A DNA stretch of 64,000 nt from Phytomonospora sp040655735 (lineage in GTDB: Bacteria > Actinomycetota > Actinomycetes > Mycobacteriales > Micromonosporaceae). Below are positions 45,101 through 52,504 of the stretch, in pieces (position 1 is the stretch's first letter; every line of letters begins with the position of its first letter). The position numbers and the translations under genes are program-made. The notes under the pieces are model-generated. The model was not told the origin of the DNA and did no database searches. It was given only the letters and a program-made list of their open reading frames with translations. The DNA lies in NCBI RefSeq assembly GCF_040655735.1, contig NZ_JBFAKK010000009.1, positions 1-64,000 of the forward strand, read 5' to 3'.

Positions 45101-47356
45101 GCGTTCCTCGACGGGGTGCGCGAGCACCCCGAGCGGGTGGCCCTGGTCTGGGGCGAGCGCTCCATGACCTACCGGGACGTCGCCGACGCGGCGGCCGGGG
45201 TCGCGCGCGCGTTGGTCGCGGGCGGTGCGGCGCGTGGGGCCGCCGTCGGCGTCCTCGGTGAGCGCAGCACGCATGTGATCGTCGGCATCCTGGGCGTCAT
45301 GCTGGCCGGCTGCCACTTCATCCCGCTGGACGTGACCTCTCCCCCGGCGCGCATCGCGCAGATCGTCGCCGACAGCGGGATGGCCGCACTGGCGACCTAC
45401 GGGCCCCGCGCGGCCGAGACCGTCGCGGCGCTCGGTGGAACGCTCGCCTCGACGGCGGTGCACGACCTGGCGGCCGTCGGTGAGTCCACATGGGACGAGC
45501 TGGAGTTCGCCGACCGGCTTCCCTCCCCGGCGGATCCGGCGTACTGCATCTACACCTCCGGCACCACCGGTGTCCCCAAGGGCGTGCTGCTCGTCCACAA
45601 GGGACTGGTCAACCTCCGCGCGCACCTGCGTGACGCCTACGCGGTCACCTCCGCCGACCGCGTGCTCCAGTTCTCCAACCTGACCTTCGACGCCTCCGTC
45701 TGGGAGATCGCCCTGTCGCTGCTCAACGGCGCGGCGCTGGTGATCGTCGACCAGGAGACCGTCTACGACGCCGGTCGGCTGGTGGCGGAGTCCCGCCGCA
45801 GGGGCGTGACGCTCGGCCTGCTGCCGCCGCAGTACTACCTGCTGTGCGAGGGCCTGCCGTTGCGGATCGTCACCACCGGCGGCGGCGCCTCAAGCCTCGC
45901 CGTCGTGGAGAAGGCACGCCGCGAGGCCGTCGGCTACGTCAACGCCTACGGCCCCACCGAGACCACCGTGCTGACCACCGGCTGGCCCGACGACGGATCG
46001 CCGATCACCGACCCCGCGCGGATCCCGATCGGCCGGCCCGTCGCCAACACCCAGGTCCACATCCTCGACGCCGCGAGGCTTTGCGGCATCGGTGAGCCCG
46101 GCGAGCTCTGCGCCGCCGGCGACGGCCTGTCCACCGGCTACGTCGGGCTGAGCGAGCTGACCGCCGAGCGGTTCGTCCCCAACCCGTACGGCGAGGGCCG
46201 CCTCTACCGCACCGGCGACCGCGCGCGCCTCCTGTCGGACGGCACCGTCCAGTACCTCGGGCGCGTCGACGACCAGCAGGTCAAGGTGCGCGGCTTCCGG
46301 ATCGAGATCGGCGACGTCGAGTCGGCCGTCCGCGCGCACCCCGCCGTCCGCGACGCCGCGGTGGTCGCACACGAGGAGCGGGACGGCTCGACGGCACTCG
46401 CCGCGTACGTCACCCCCGCCGGGTCCGACGGCGTCGACGTCGGCGGGCTGCGCTCATTCCTGGCCGAAAGGCTTCCCGCGTACATGATCCCGGCGCGGAT
46501 CGCCGAGATCCCTGCGATCCCGCTGACCCGGCACGGCAAGCTCGACCGGGCCGCCCTCCCCGAGCCCGTGACCGCCGCGTCCGCCGACCGAGTGGAAGCC
46601 GCCGACGAGCTGGAGGCCGCGATCGCCGCGATCTGGGCGGAGGTCCTCGGCCACGCGCACTTCGGCACGACCGAGAACTTCTTCGAACTCGGCGGCAACT
46701 CCCTGACGATCGTGCAGGTGCACGGCCGGCTCGGGAAGGACCACCCGGGGATGCTCAGCGTCGGCGACCTCTTCGCGATGCCGACGGTCCGCTCGCTGGC
46801 GGCCGGGATCCGCGCCCGGCGCTCGGCGCGGGTCACGCTCACCCGCGCGGCCCTGCGCCGCCCCGCGACCGCCAAGCCCCAGTCGGGCGCGGTCGCCTAC
46901 CCCCAGGTGTGGCGGAACCAGCTGGCCGCCGAGGCCGCCTACGCGCTCACTCTCGCGCTGGCCGCATCGTGCGAGCAACCCCCGGCCGAACTGCTCGTCT
47001 GGCACCAGGGCGGCCTCACCGTCCTCGACGTCCCGGCGGACGGTGAGCACACCGATCGGCTCGCGCGACTGAGGCGGGCCGTGCCCGAGTCGGTCCCGCT
47101 GACCGAGGACCGGCGGGTCCGGGTCAGCGGCACCGGCGCGCTGGTCCTGCTGAAACTCCCGGGTGCCGCACGGGTGGCCAACCCCGTCCTGCGCGACGTG
47201 GACGTGACCGTCGAACTCGCCTCGGCCGCCGACCGCGTCACCGCACGCTCGTCGGTGACCGGGCGCGGCGTCGACAGAATGGCCGCCGCGCAACTGTTCC
47301 AGCGTTTCGCCGTCCTGTTCGGACGGCTGCTGTCGGCCGCCGAGTCCGGGAGCTGA
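39179..47356 (+). CDS. NRPS3: non-ribosomal peptide synthetase, C-A-T-E / C-A-T / half-C tail
   Basis: The product is 2725 residues. The ATG at 39179 has GGAG 6 bases upstream. Domains: C1 1-440 (SPLQEGMLF at the N-terminus, HHIILDG near 152), A1 450-960 (FTSGTTGRPKG near 624), T1 (GGDSIKA near 1007), E 1055-1490 (HHLVVDA near 1187), C2 1500-1940 (HHIILDG near 1644), A2 1950-2455, T2 (GGNSLTI near 2505), and a tail of about 180 residues resembling only the C-terminal lobe of a C domain. Pocket residues: DAFWLGGTF for A1 (Val code) and DAWLTGAVL for A2, identical to NRPS1 A3. C1 has features of C domains that accept a D-configured donor, so it is a good acceptor for the NRPS1 product. No thioesterase domain: no GxSxG motif in the tail. 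It is a single-gene unit ended by a strong hairpin. Confidence 0.95.
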   Translation: MSQQLVTSRIENVCDLSPLQEGMLFHGLESPGGGAYVVQQVFLAGDGDGPFGVEAVGAALRGLAVKHAILRTAFVSEGLERPRQVVLRERETGFGVVDLRRAGRETAEAIDRFLAEDVERGFDLARDPLLRVTAIRTIESDAEVLRLVWTYHHIILDGWSLSTLFSDFLRYHRAVAGGADPSAVLAMAAGERGQAPEYASFVRHLAARPVEAFEKYWSGLLEGCDGSAAVTGASAEIPGTAGAGRIVSSTGTGVARRLTEVFASRGVTLSHVAEAAWGVVLSRATGSPDVVFGKVVSGRDVPLPGIDKTVGLFINTIPVRVRVTGEAGVRDLVGEVRDQAIASAEHDHGSLARMQALAGVDGLVSTLFAFENFQVDESVLDGAGLAFERSREETDYPLTMTVQRTGDDLTFVVLYDRGVLTPEDAERITGRLSAVLEEFADDPEAAVGKVSSLLPGEREAVLGGAGGVGSGYPRDGSIGEVFASVAARHGDRIALVCGEERVTYRELNARAERVAGALAGAGIGVGHLVGVAGEPSADLFAGLLGIVLSGAGYVPLDIAAPVARGSVVAEDAGVSVVVSAGARGASFAREIAPSARIVEVENAAGHPAAEVAGRPAGGDAAYVMFTSGTTGRPKGSVIPQRAVLRLVCGNSSLPLSAADVLVQTGSLAFDASTFEIWGMWLNGGTLVVPDREDLLDPHRLGGLIRRSGATVMWLTVSLFNQIAVTDTSAFAGLDRLLVGGEAVSADHVHLVYDNVPGITLVNGYGPTENTTFTATHPISRTRTRTVPIGRPIAGTSALVLDGTRLCGVGEVGELCAGGDGLSTGYLGLPELTAARFVPDPFGDGRLYRTGDRVRLLADGTIEYLGRLDDEQVKVRGYRVELPDIEAALRDHPAVRDAVVLAHRDPDGTTALAGYAVAEEGGLDPAELRAFLGTRLPAYMVPAHLLGVAAIPLTRNGKIDRAALPAPALPKTASAVEPADEVEAAVCEAFATVLGLDAVGVLDSFFELGGDSIKAIRVVSRIRAAGFEVKVGDVMAGLTARGVAARVTRETASAFEQGSVSGPVGGVWPIVEEFFAWDLAVPAHFNQEVLVDVGFAAAGQVRAALDAIWAHHDAFRAVVAEGRLTILGVDDVRYGFEHHTVSDAGEVEAATVEAAERLHASMDLGAGPLLRAALVTGPAGSRLFLVAHHLVVDAVSWQVVVEDLLTGIRRARNERAIVLPDKTASLRQWSGAMADLAATLVPEEREYWDRVDREASAALLRVAGEDGDGVDSREVVLDAAATADLGRAAGYRASMEDVVLAALAMGVADLSGQKRVAVRLERHGRGGHPSLPAVDRTVGWFTGMFPVVLDCLTDPGEAIVAAKETLRAVPYGGIGYGLRPGGFGRIDASVTLNYLGEQDATAADGFGDVVFGRTGTPSHPANRHLAGVGVNVLIREGRLVATITSDARTLDGTELARLAEGFRRGLTAIAAEAGRPRRKTPSDYAVVLPLSRDDQRRIESLYPHHTDIADLTPLQEGMLFHGLEDPASGAYVVQQVFRAADEDGAAFGVDAVETALRALAARHGVLRTAFASAGLERPRQVVLRDRGIGYAVADLRDQGPEALDRLLAEDVERGFDLARDPLLRVTAIRTTEDERDVLRLVWTYHHIILDGWSLSTLFGDFLRYHRAVAEGADTSAVLAGAGAERGESAAFTAYVRHVAERGTAAFDRHWSQLLDGYDTEAVLATASAEGTAGASGVGRVTVTSTGDLASRLSDLFAPRGATLSHVTEAAWGLVLSRAVGEPDVVFGKVVSGRDAPLPGIDKTVGLFINTIPVRVQIPADGTVAELVEAVRDQAIASAGHDHGSLARIQASVPVERLVGTLFAFENYHVEAGTIHGGGLAYERGREEETNYPFNLVVQRDGGELEFTALYDRAELTESDVDRLLARVLLVLGRIAEDTRAPLREVATVSPAEKRTVVEEFNRTLLPYPAEMTAVSAFLDGVREHPERVALVWGERSMTYRDVADAAAGVARALVAGGAARGAAVGVLGERSTHVIVGILGVMLAGCHFIPLDVTSPPARIAQIVADSGMAALATYGPRAAETVAALGGTLASTAVHDLAAVGESTWDELEFADRLPSPADPAYCIYTSGTTGVPKGVLLVHKGLVNLRAHLRDAYAVTSADRVLQFSNLTFDASVWEIALSLLNGAALVIVDQETVYDAGRLVAESRRRGVTLGLLPPQYYLLCEGLPLRIVTTGGGASSLAVVEKARREAVGYVNAYGPTETTVLTTGWPDDGSPITDPARIPIGRPVANTQVHILDAARLCGIGEPGELCAAGDGLSTGYVGLSELTAERFVPNPYGEGRLYRTGDRARLLSDGTVQYLGRVDDQQVKVRGFRIEIGDVESAVRAHPAVRDAAVVAHEERDGSTALAAYVTPAGSDGVDVGGLRSFLAERLPAYMIPARIAEIPAIPLTRHGKLDRAALPEPVTAASADRVEAADELEAAIAAIWAEVLGHAHFGTTENFFELGGNSLTIVQVHGRLGKDHPGMLSVGDLFAMPTVRSLAAGIRARRSARVTLTRAALRRPATAKPQSGAVAYPQVWRNQLAAEAAYALTLALAASCEQPPAELLVWHQGGLTVLDVPADGEHTDRLARLRRAVPESVPLTEDRRVRVSGTGALVLLKLPGAARVANPVLRDVDVTVELASAADRVTARSSVTGRGVDRMAAAQLFQRFAVLFGRLLSAAESGS
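44530..44677 (+). repeat. 148-bp C-domain segment nearly identical to one in NRPS1
   Basis: This part of NRPS3 C2 matches the reverse complement of 4740-4887 at 145 of 148 bases by eye. The match includes third codon positions. Confidence 0.85.
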
Positions 47357-47362
47357 ACGGCG

Positions 47363-47415
47363 TCGCGGGGCGGCCCGATGGACGGAGGGGATACGTCCAT
47401 CGAACCGCCCCGCGA
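47363..47415. terminator. bidirectional terminator after NRPS3
   Basis: A long dyad lies between converging genes: TCGCGGGGCGG...GATGGACG pairs with CGTCCATC...CCGCCCCGCGA, interrupted by a small internal bulge (CCC/GAA) and a 9-base loop. It has no U-run, as is common in actinobacterial terminators. Confidence 0.8.
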
Positions 47416-47462
47416 CCGGGGAGCCGACCGAGCGCCGGTGCCGGGGCGGATCTCGGTCGACG

Positions 47463-48377
47463 CTATGCCGCCGCGGCGCCTCCGGCGAGGCCGCGCGCCT
47501 GCTCGATGAGCGCTCGCGCGGTCGCCTCGGCGGCGTCGTAGCGGTCGGGGAACGCCGAGACCTGCACCGCCTGGGCGACCTGGCCGGCCGTCCACGACGG
47601 GTGCGCGGCGGCCACGTTGATCGCCCGGGTGAAGAAGGAGTTCGACGCGAAGGACACGTTCATGATCTGCTCGGGCGTGCCCCAGCCCTGGGAGGGGCGC
47701 TGCTGGAACACCCCGAGGGAGTCCCGGTCACCGCAAGGCAGGTTGTTCATGCGCGACTCCACCCATCCGGCCTCGAAACCGGCGAGCAGGACCCGGTCGT
47801 CGACCCCGAGGCCGGTGGCCACGCGGTAGACGCCCACCAGGACGTTCGGGTCGGCGCCTGGGGGAACGGAGCAGCCGCCGGTCCCCGACACCAGGTTCTG
47901 CCAGGTCTGCGGACCGACGACGCCGTCGGCGGTCAGGCCCTTCGCGGACTGGAACGACCGCGCGGCCGCCGCCGTGCCCGGACCGAACACGCCGTCGACG
48001 GCCAGGCCCGAACCGTGCACGTTGAGCGCCGTCTGCGCCGCCTTGACCGCGTCGCCGCGGTCGCCCTGCCGGACGGTGATGATCAGGACGCCCCAGGTCT
48101 GCGGACCGACGATGCCGTCGGCGGTCAGGCCCTTGGCGGACTGGAAGGCCACCACGGCGCTCTCGGTCGCCGGACCGAAGTCGCCGTCGGCCTCGACGGT
48201 GTGCCCGTGGGCGCGCAGGAGCAGCTGTACCACCGAGACGCTGGAGCCGGTGGCCCCTTCGTCGATGACGGGCCAGCTCGCCGCGGACGCGGGCCCGGGC
48301 GAGGCGATCGCCGCGACCACGCCCGCGCAGAGCACGGCGAGGGTCAGTGAGAAATGTCGTCGGGAGAGTTTCACCAT
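47463..48377 (-). CDS. secreted peptidoglycan-binding protein with lysozyme-like C-terminal domain
   Basis: The product is 304 residues. A signal peptide (basic MVKLSRRHF, hydrophobic core, ASPGPASAA) is followed by two PG_binding_1 repeats (about 37-95 and 100-160; each has DGxFGPxT and ADGxVGPQTW). A C-terminal domain (about 170-300) with AGWVESRMNN and SLGVFQQRPSQGWG resembles lysozyme/transglycosylase-like domains of actinobacterial secreted proteins. It should act on or bind cell wall outside the membrane. It shares repeat architecture with the M23 peptidase gene at 51556 and an upstream element with it, so the two are probably co-regulated. Confidence 0.88.
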   Translation of the reverse strand: MVKLSRRHFSLTLAVLCAGVVAAIASPGPASAASWPVIDEGATGSSVSVVQLLLRAHGHTVEADGDFGPATESAVVAFQSAKGLTADGIVGPQTWGVLIITVRQGDRGDAVKAAQTALNVHGSGLAVDGVFGPGTAAAARSFQSAKGLTADGVVGPQTWQNLVSGTGGCSVPPGADPNVLVGVYRVATGLGVDDRVLLAGFEAGWVESRMNNLPCGDRDSLGVFQQRPSQGWGTPEQIMNVSFASNSFFTRAINVAAAHPSWTAGQVAQAVQVSAFPDRYDAAEATARALIEQARGLAGGAAAA

Positions 48378-48440
48378 GTGCGCCTCTCGTCAGCGGTGAC
48401 CCGAGGTCACCTACTCGGCCGCGGCCCATGGGCCGCCGTC

Positions 48441-48490
48441 GCGCTCGAACCTAGGCAAAGCGGGCCCGGCGGGCATCGTGTGATCGACCG
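48441..48490 (-). promoter_or_regulatory. conserved upstream element, copy A
   Basis: On the minus strand this reads GGTCGATCACACGATG, a GC-rich spacer, then CCGCTTTGCCTAGGTTCG and AGCG. It lies about 64-113 bases before the ATG of the peptidoglycan-binding gene. A near copy precedes the M23 gene (51451-51500). It is probably a shared promoter/operator. Confidence 0.65.
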
Positions 48491-48498
48491 ATGGCCGG

Positions 48499-49152
48499 TC
48501 ACAGGTCGTCGAGCCGGACCAGCCCGTCCTGGATCGCCCGCGCGACCAGCATCGCCTTGGTGGGCGCCTCCCGACCCCGCATCGCGTACTTGACCCGGAT
48601 GTGCTCCAGGTGGGAGTTGACGGTGCTCTGCGAGATCCCCAGCCGCTCGGCGACCAGTTGCTTCGACTCCGACTGGAACCACTCGATCAGCACCTCGATC
48701 TCCCTCGCCGTGAGGGAGGGCCGCTGGTCGGAGCGGTCGCCGGCGAGCGCGCCCGCCAGGGAGGGCGGCGTGTAGGCGCGGCCGTCGGCGGCTGCCCGGG
48801 TGGCCTGGAGGAGGTGGTCGGCGCCCTCGGCCTTCGTGAGGAAGCTCAGGGCGCCCAGTTCGAGGCATTGCAGGGCGGTGATGTCGTCGGAGCGCATCGA
48901 GTAGACGACGACGCGGCGTCCGGCCCGCACGAGTCGCCGCAGGTCGCCGATGGCGGGCACCGGCCCGCCGAGATGCAGGTCGAGGATGACCACGTCGGCG
49001 GTGGCCCCCTCGCCGAGCCAGGCGACCCGGACGTCGTCGCCGGACGCGGCGACCCGGATCGGCGGGCTCCCCGAGCCCAGCCAGTGGGCCACCCCCGCTC
49101 GTACGGCGGGGTGGTCGTCGACGACCACCGCGCTCAGATTTGTCGGCGCCAC
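48499..49152 (-). CDS. NarL/LuxR-type response regulator
   Basis: The product is 217 residues. The receiver domain (about 5-125) has the acidic pair VVDDHP, phospho-acceptor Asp in VVILDLHLGG, Ser in VYSMRSDD and Lys in FLTKAEG. The C-terminal LuxR helix-turn-helix (about 148-212) has LTAREIEVL and QLVAERLGISQSTVNSHL. It overlaps the upstream kinase gene by 19 bases and is the last gene of a three-gene signalling operon. Its likely targets are the two flanking cell-wall genes that share an upstream element; that link is inferred. Confidence 0.93.
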   Translation of the reverse strand: MAPTNLSAVVVDDHPAVRAGVAHWLGSGSPPIRVAASGDDVRVAWLGEGATADVVILDLHLGGPVPAIGDLRRLVRAGRRVVVYSMRSDDITALQCLELGALSFLTKAEGADHLLQATRAAADGRAYTPPSLAGALAGDRSDQRPSLTAREIEVLIEWFQSESKQLVAERLGISQSTVNSHLEHIRVKYAMRGREAPTKAMLVARAIQDGLVRLDDL

Positions 49153-50225
49153 CTGGCCTCCATTCGCGTGTAGTCGCCATATCTACCGGACTCGACGTTG
49201 ACTCCCGGTGAGTTGACGGCGATCGCCTTCTCGCCGGCGTCGCTCACCACGGCGACGCGCACCTCCTCCTCGGTGCGCAGAACGCTGACGCGGGCGCGTT
49301 TCCCGGCCGCGGCGAGCGCGGCGGCGACGGGTCCGGTGAGGTCGCGGCGCACCTCCGCGGGCAGGTCGACGGCGGTGCCGCTGACGGCGAGGGACACGTC
49401 GAGGCCTCGCCGTTCGGCGACGTCGACGCAGGCGGAGACCTCGTGGACGAGCGGGTCGGGGACGTCGTCGTTCTCGGCGAAGAGCCGGCGGAGCTGGGTG
49501 GCGCCGAGGGCGGCCCAGCGCCGGGTCTCGGGCTCGCGGGGGTCGAGTAAGCCGTCGGCGAGGTCGGCGAGCAGGGAGAGGGTCGCGCCGAGGTGGCCGG
49601 CGAAGGCGGTGCGCTGTCCGCGCTCGACCTGTTCTGCCGACAGGACCCGGCTGGCGAGGCGGTCGCGTTCGGCGGCCAGCGCCATCGCGTCGCGGGCGCG
49701 GCGGCTGAGGAGCCGGGAGATGACCACGGCGGCGAGTTGCACGACGCCGATGCCGACGACGACGGTCCCGGCGACGCCGATGTCGATGCGGTCGGGACCG
49801 CCGATGAGGAAGTATCCGATGTTGACGCCGAAGTGGACGGTCATGGCTGCGTAGAGGATCGGGGCGCGGTCGAGGAGCAGCAGGAGCAGATGCCAGCCGA
49901 GCAGACCGAAGGCCCAGTCGCCGGAACCGAACTGCTCGGCCGCCGGTGTCGCGATGATCGCGGCGACCGAGGCGGCCAGGACGACGGCGGTCCCGGTGAT
50001 GGCGACGGGGCCGGGCAGGCGCCGGCGGCGCAGCACCCACATGGCGGAGACCGCGGTGACGCACGCGACGGCGACGAAGGCGGCGACGGCGAGCGCGCGC
50101 GGCCGGTACTCGTGCCGCAGGAGCGTGTTGAGGCCGAGTACCGGCTGGGTCAAGGCGACGACGAAGACCAGCGCGACCCTGACGGTGGCGATGACCTTGT
50201 CCTCAGTGGGCCGGTGCTCATTCAC
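49134..50225 (-). CDS. membrane sensor kinase-like protein without ATP-binding motifs
   Basis: The product is 363 residues, GTG start, overlapping the neighbouring kinase gene by 8 bases. About five or six membrane helices (12-165) are followed by a helical segment with AGHLGATLSLLADL near 215, at the place of the NarX-type phospho-acceptor helix. The C-terminal part matches the layout of a HATPase domain, but I see no N-box, DxGxG or later Gly-rich box. It probably cannot phosphorylate on its own and may dimerize with the intact kinase beside it to sense or modulate. An alternative is a diverged kinase whose motifs I cannot align by eye. Confidence 0.75.
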   Translation of the reverse strand: MNEHRPTEDKVIATVRVALVFVVALTQPVLGLNTLLRHEYRPRALAVAAFVAVACVTAVSAMWVLRRRRLPGPVAITGTAVVLAASVAAIIATPAAEQFGSGDWAFGLLGWHLLLLLLDRAPILYAAMTVHFGVNIGYFLIGGPDRIDIGVAGTVVVGIGVVQLAAVVISRLLSRRARDAMALAAERDRLASRVLSAEQVERGQRTAFAGHLGATLSLLADLADGLLDPREPETRRWAALGATQLRRLFAENDDVPDPLVHEVSACVDVAERRGLDVSLAVSGTAVDLPAEVRRDLTGPVAAALAAAGKRARVSVLRTEEEVRVAVVSDAGEKAIAVNSPGVNVESGRYGDYTRMEARWRRQI

Positions 50226-51336
50226 TCGACCACTCCAGCCGTACGGCGGTGCCGCCGCCGGGGCGGGAGGTGACCGCGGCGGTGCCGCCGACGCCGGTCA
50301 TGCGCTCCACGATGGATCCGCGGATCCCGCGGCTCGACAACGGGACTTCGTCGGGGTCGAAGCCCTTTCCACCGTCGGCGACGGTGACGATGACTTGTTC
50401 TCCCGCATGGTCGACGCTGACCGTGGCGGCGGTGACCCCGGCGTGCCGAGCGGTGTTCACCAGCGCTTCACGGACGGCCCGGACCAGGGCGAGCGCGACG
50501 GACGCCGGCAGCGGCGGTCCGTCCTCCCAGTGGGCGTCGACGGTCAAGGGGGCACGGTCGACGACCGCGCGGAGCGCCGCCGTCAGGTCGACGGGACTGT
50601 CCTGTGTGGTCGCCGCGCCCTCGGCGCCGGTGAGGACGGCGAGATCGCGCCTGGCCGCGTCGGCGATCTGCCCGGGATCGGTGTAGGCGCCCTGGGTCGC
50701 GGTCAGCAGGAAGGTGGCCGAGGCGGTGTCGTGGAGCAGGGCGAGGTATTCGCGGTCCTGGCGCTGGCGGGCGATCGAGATGGCCTCGGCGCGGGCGAGG
50801 GCCGTCCGGCGTGCCCGCAGCGCGTCCATGCGCCGGCCGGACCGTTGCAGGAGGACGAAGGCGAGGCGCGCGAGGACGCATTCGACGAGCAGTCGCGGCC
50901 CGAGGACGCCGCCCTCCTCGAAGCCGATGGCGGCCACGACGACGGTGAACAGCGCGGCGACGACGGGTGCCGTCACCGTCGGCGGCCACTCCCATTGCAG
51001 GGTGATGGCGGTGGTCGTGAGGACGTTGAGGGCCCACATGTTCGGGGAGTCGCCGGTCTGGTTCTGGGTGGCGCAGACCGCCGCGACGCGAGCCACGGCG
51101 AACACGAGCGCGAGGGCCGCCCAGCGGCCGGTGACGCCTACGCCGACGTCGACGGCCGCGCCGGCGACCATGAGGCCCACCAGCGCCCAGCCCAGCGCCA
51201 TGGCGTCGGCGGGGACCGCGAGGAGCCCGAAGACGCTGATGAGCATGAGCGCGACACCGCGCAGGAGGCAGGCCAGCTGGCGGGCGGAGAACAGGAAACG
51301 CGCCTCGACGGCGCCGTGACGCGCGTTCGGGGCCAT
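50218..51336 (-). CDS. NarL-family membrane sensor histidine kinase
   Basis: The product is 372 residues with an N-terminal membrane region (about 15-160), dimerization/phospho-acceptor helix with LALLHDTASATF near 205, and a HATPase domain with N-box REALVNTARHAG, DGGKGFDP and a final Gly-rich segment GGTAAVTSRPGGG. The ATG at 51336 has AGGTGAG 8 bases upstream; a TTG at 51381 in the same frame has no such site. It is the first gene of the operon with the degenerate kinase and the response regulator. Confidence 0.9.
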   Translation of the reverse strand: MAPNARHGAVEARFLFSARQLACLLRGVALMLISVFGLLAVPADAMALGWALVGLMVAGAAVDVGVGVTGRWAALALVFAVARVAAVCATQNQTGDSPNMWALNVLTTTAITLQWEWPPTVTAPVVAALFTVVVAAIGFEEGGVLGPRLLVECVLARLAFVLLQRSGRRMDALRARRTALARAEAISIARQRQDREYLALLHDTASATFLLTATQGAYTDPGQIADAARRDLAVLTGAEGAATTQDSPVDLTAALRAVVDRAPLTVDAHWEDGPPLPASVALALVRAVREALVNTARHAGVTAATVSVDHAGEQVIVTVADGGKGFDPDEVPLSSRGIRGSIVERMTGVGGTAAVTSRPGGGTAVRLEWSSE

Positions 51337-51555
51337 GTCGCTCACCTGGTTCGTCCCGCTGATGAATCCCGGTGGCCGCAACGGAAACCGGGCACGGCCC
51401 CCCGTGTCGGCGACAGCGTAGCCTGCGCCCGCTCGCGTCGGCGAGAACGTGGGTCGAACGCACGATGACGGCCCGCCGCCGCTTGCTTAGGTTCGGGCGG
51501 ATCGGATCCCCGCGCGTCTCGTATGGACGCGCCCGATCGTTCAAGGAGGTGTGTC
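51337..51555. promoter_or_regulatory. divergent promoter region between kinase operon and M23 gene
   Basis: 219 bases without a gene. It must contain the promoter of the leftward signalling operon and that of the rightward peptidase gene. The conserved element copy B lies inside it (51451-51500), so binding there could also affect the kinase operon. Confidence 0.6.
51451..51500 (+). promoter_or_regulatory. conserved upstream element, copy B
   Basis: Reads GGTCGAACGCACGATG, a GC-rich spacer, then CCGCTTGCTTAGGTTCG and GGCG, 56-105 bases before the GTG of the M23 gene. Aligned with copy A it keeps GGTCGA, CACGATG, CCGCTT and TAGGTTCG in the same order with about one base difference in spacing. 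Confidence 0.65.
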
Positions 51556-52488
51556 GTGAAAGGACAGTTACGCCGGTACCTCGTCGTGCTGGCCGCGATG
51601 GCCGTAGCCGTGTCGGTGCTCGTGGTCGGCAACCCGCAGTCGGCCTCCGCCGCAGGGTGGCCGGTCGTCGCGCGCGGCGCCACGGGTTCCACGGTGACGG
51701 TGGTCCAGTTCCTGCTTCGCGCCCACGGGCACGGAGTGGACGCCGACGGAGCCTTCGGTCCGGCGACCGAGGGTGCCGTGGTCTCGTTCCAGCAGGCCCG
51801 TGGTTATGCCGCCGACGGGATCGTCGGTCAGCAGACCTGGGGCGGCCTGATCGTCTCGGTCTCGCAGGGCAGCACCGGTGACGCCGTGGCCGCCGCGCAG
51901 GTCGCGCTCAACGCCCACGGACACGGGCTGGCCGTCGACGGTGTGTTCGGGCCCGGGACGGCGGCCGCCGCGCGGGCGTACCAGTCCGGGCACGGCCTCG
52001 TCGCCGACGGGATCGTCGGGCCCGCGACGTGGCAGAGCGTCGTCGGCGGAGGGTCCGGCGGGGGCGGCTACTCGCTGCCCATCCCGCGCGGTTCGCTCAG
52101 CCGCGGCTACTACGACGACCCGCACCACGACTACCCCGCCGTCGACCTCCCCGTCGGCACGGGGACGCAGGTCTACGCGATCCGGTCCGGGACGGCCAAC
52201 CAGATCAACAACTCCCGCTGCGGTCTCGGGTACGCCCTGTCGGGTGATGACGGTGCCACCTACTACTACTGCCACCTCTCCGGTCACGGAGTCGGTTCAG
52301 GTTCGCGCGTAGGCCCCGGCACGCTGCTGGGATGGTCCGGGAGTACCGGCAATTCGACCGGGCCGCACCTGCACATCGAGATCGTCGCGGGCGGCAACCG
52401 CTGCCCGCAGCCCTTCCTGCTCGCCATCTACGACGGCGGCACCCCGCCGGCTCCGAGCAGCCTGCCGACGAGCGGCTGCTACTACTAG
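51556..52488 (+). CDS. secreted peptidoglycan-binding M23-family metallopeptidase
   Basis: The product is 310 residues. The GTG at 51556 has a full AAGGAGGT 5 bases upstream, better than the earlier in-frame start. A signal peptide (VKGQLRRYL, hydrophobic core, QSASAAG) is followed by two PG_binding_1 repeats (about 35-160) and an M23/LytM domain (about 175-300) with metal ligands in HHDYPAVDL and GPHLHIEI and a further His in YYCHLSGHG. M23 enzymes cut peptide bridges of peptidoglycan. It probably acts outside the cell on its own wall or that of competitors. The repeats are close to those of the gene at 47463. Confidence 0.92.
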   Translation: MKGQLRRYLVVLAAMAVAVSVLVVGNPQSASAAGWPVVARGATGSTVTVVQFLLRAHGHGVDADGAFGPATEGAVVSFQQARGYAADGIVGQQTWGGLIVSVSQGSTGDAVAAAQVALNAHGHGLAVDGVFGPGTAAAARAYQSGHGLVADGIVGPATWQSVVGGGSGGGGYSLPIPRGSLSRGYYDDPHHDYPAVDLPVGTGTQVYAIRSGTANQINNSRCGLGYALSGDDGATYYYCHLSGHGVGSGSRVGPGTLLGWSGSTGNSTGPHLHIEIVAGGNRCPQPFLLAIYDGGTPPAPSSLPTSGCYY

Positions 52489-52504
52489 AGCCGACGCGTC
52501 ACCA

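Noticed and set aside
46840..47353. Thioesterase at the C-terminus of NRPS3
   Set aside because: No GxSxG motif and no alpha/beta hydrolase pattern; the tail resembles a C-domain lobe.
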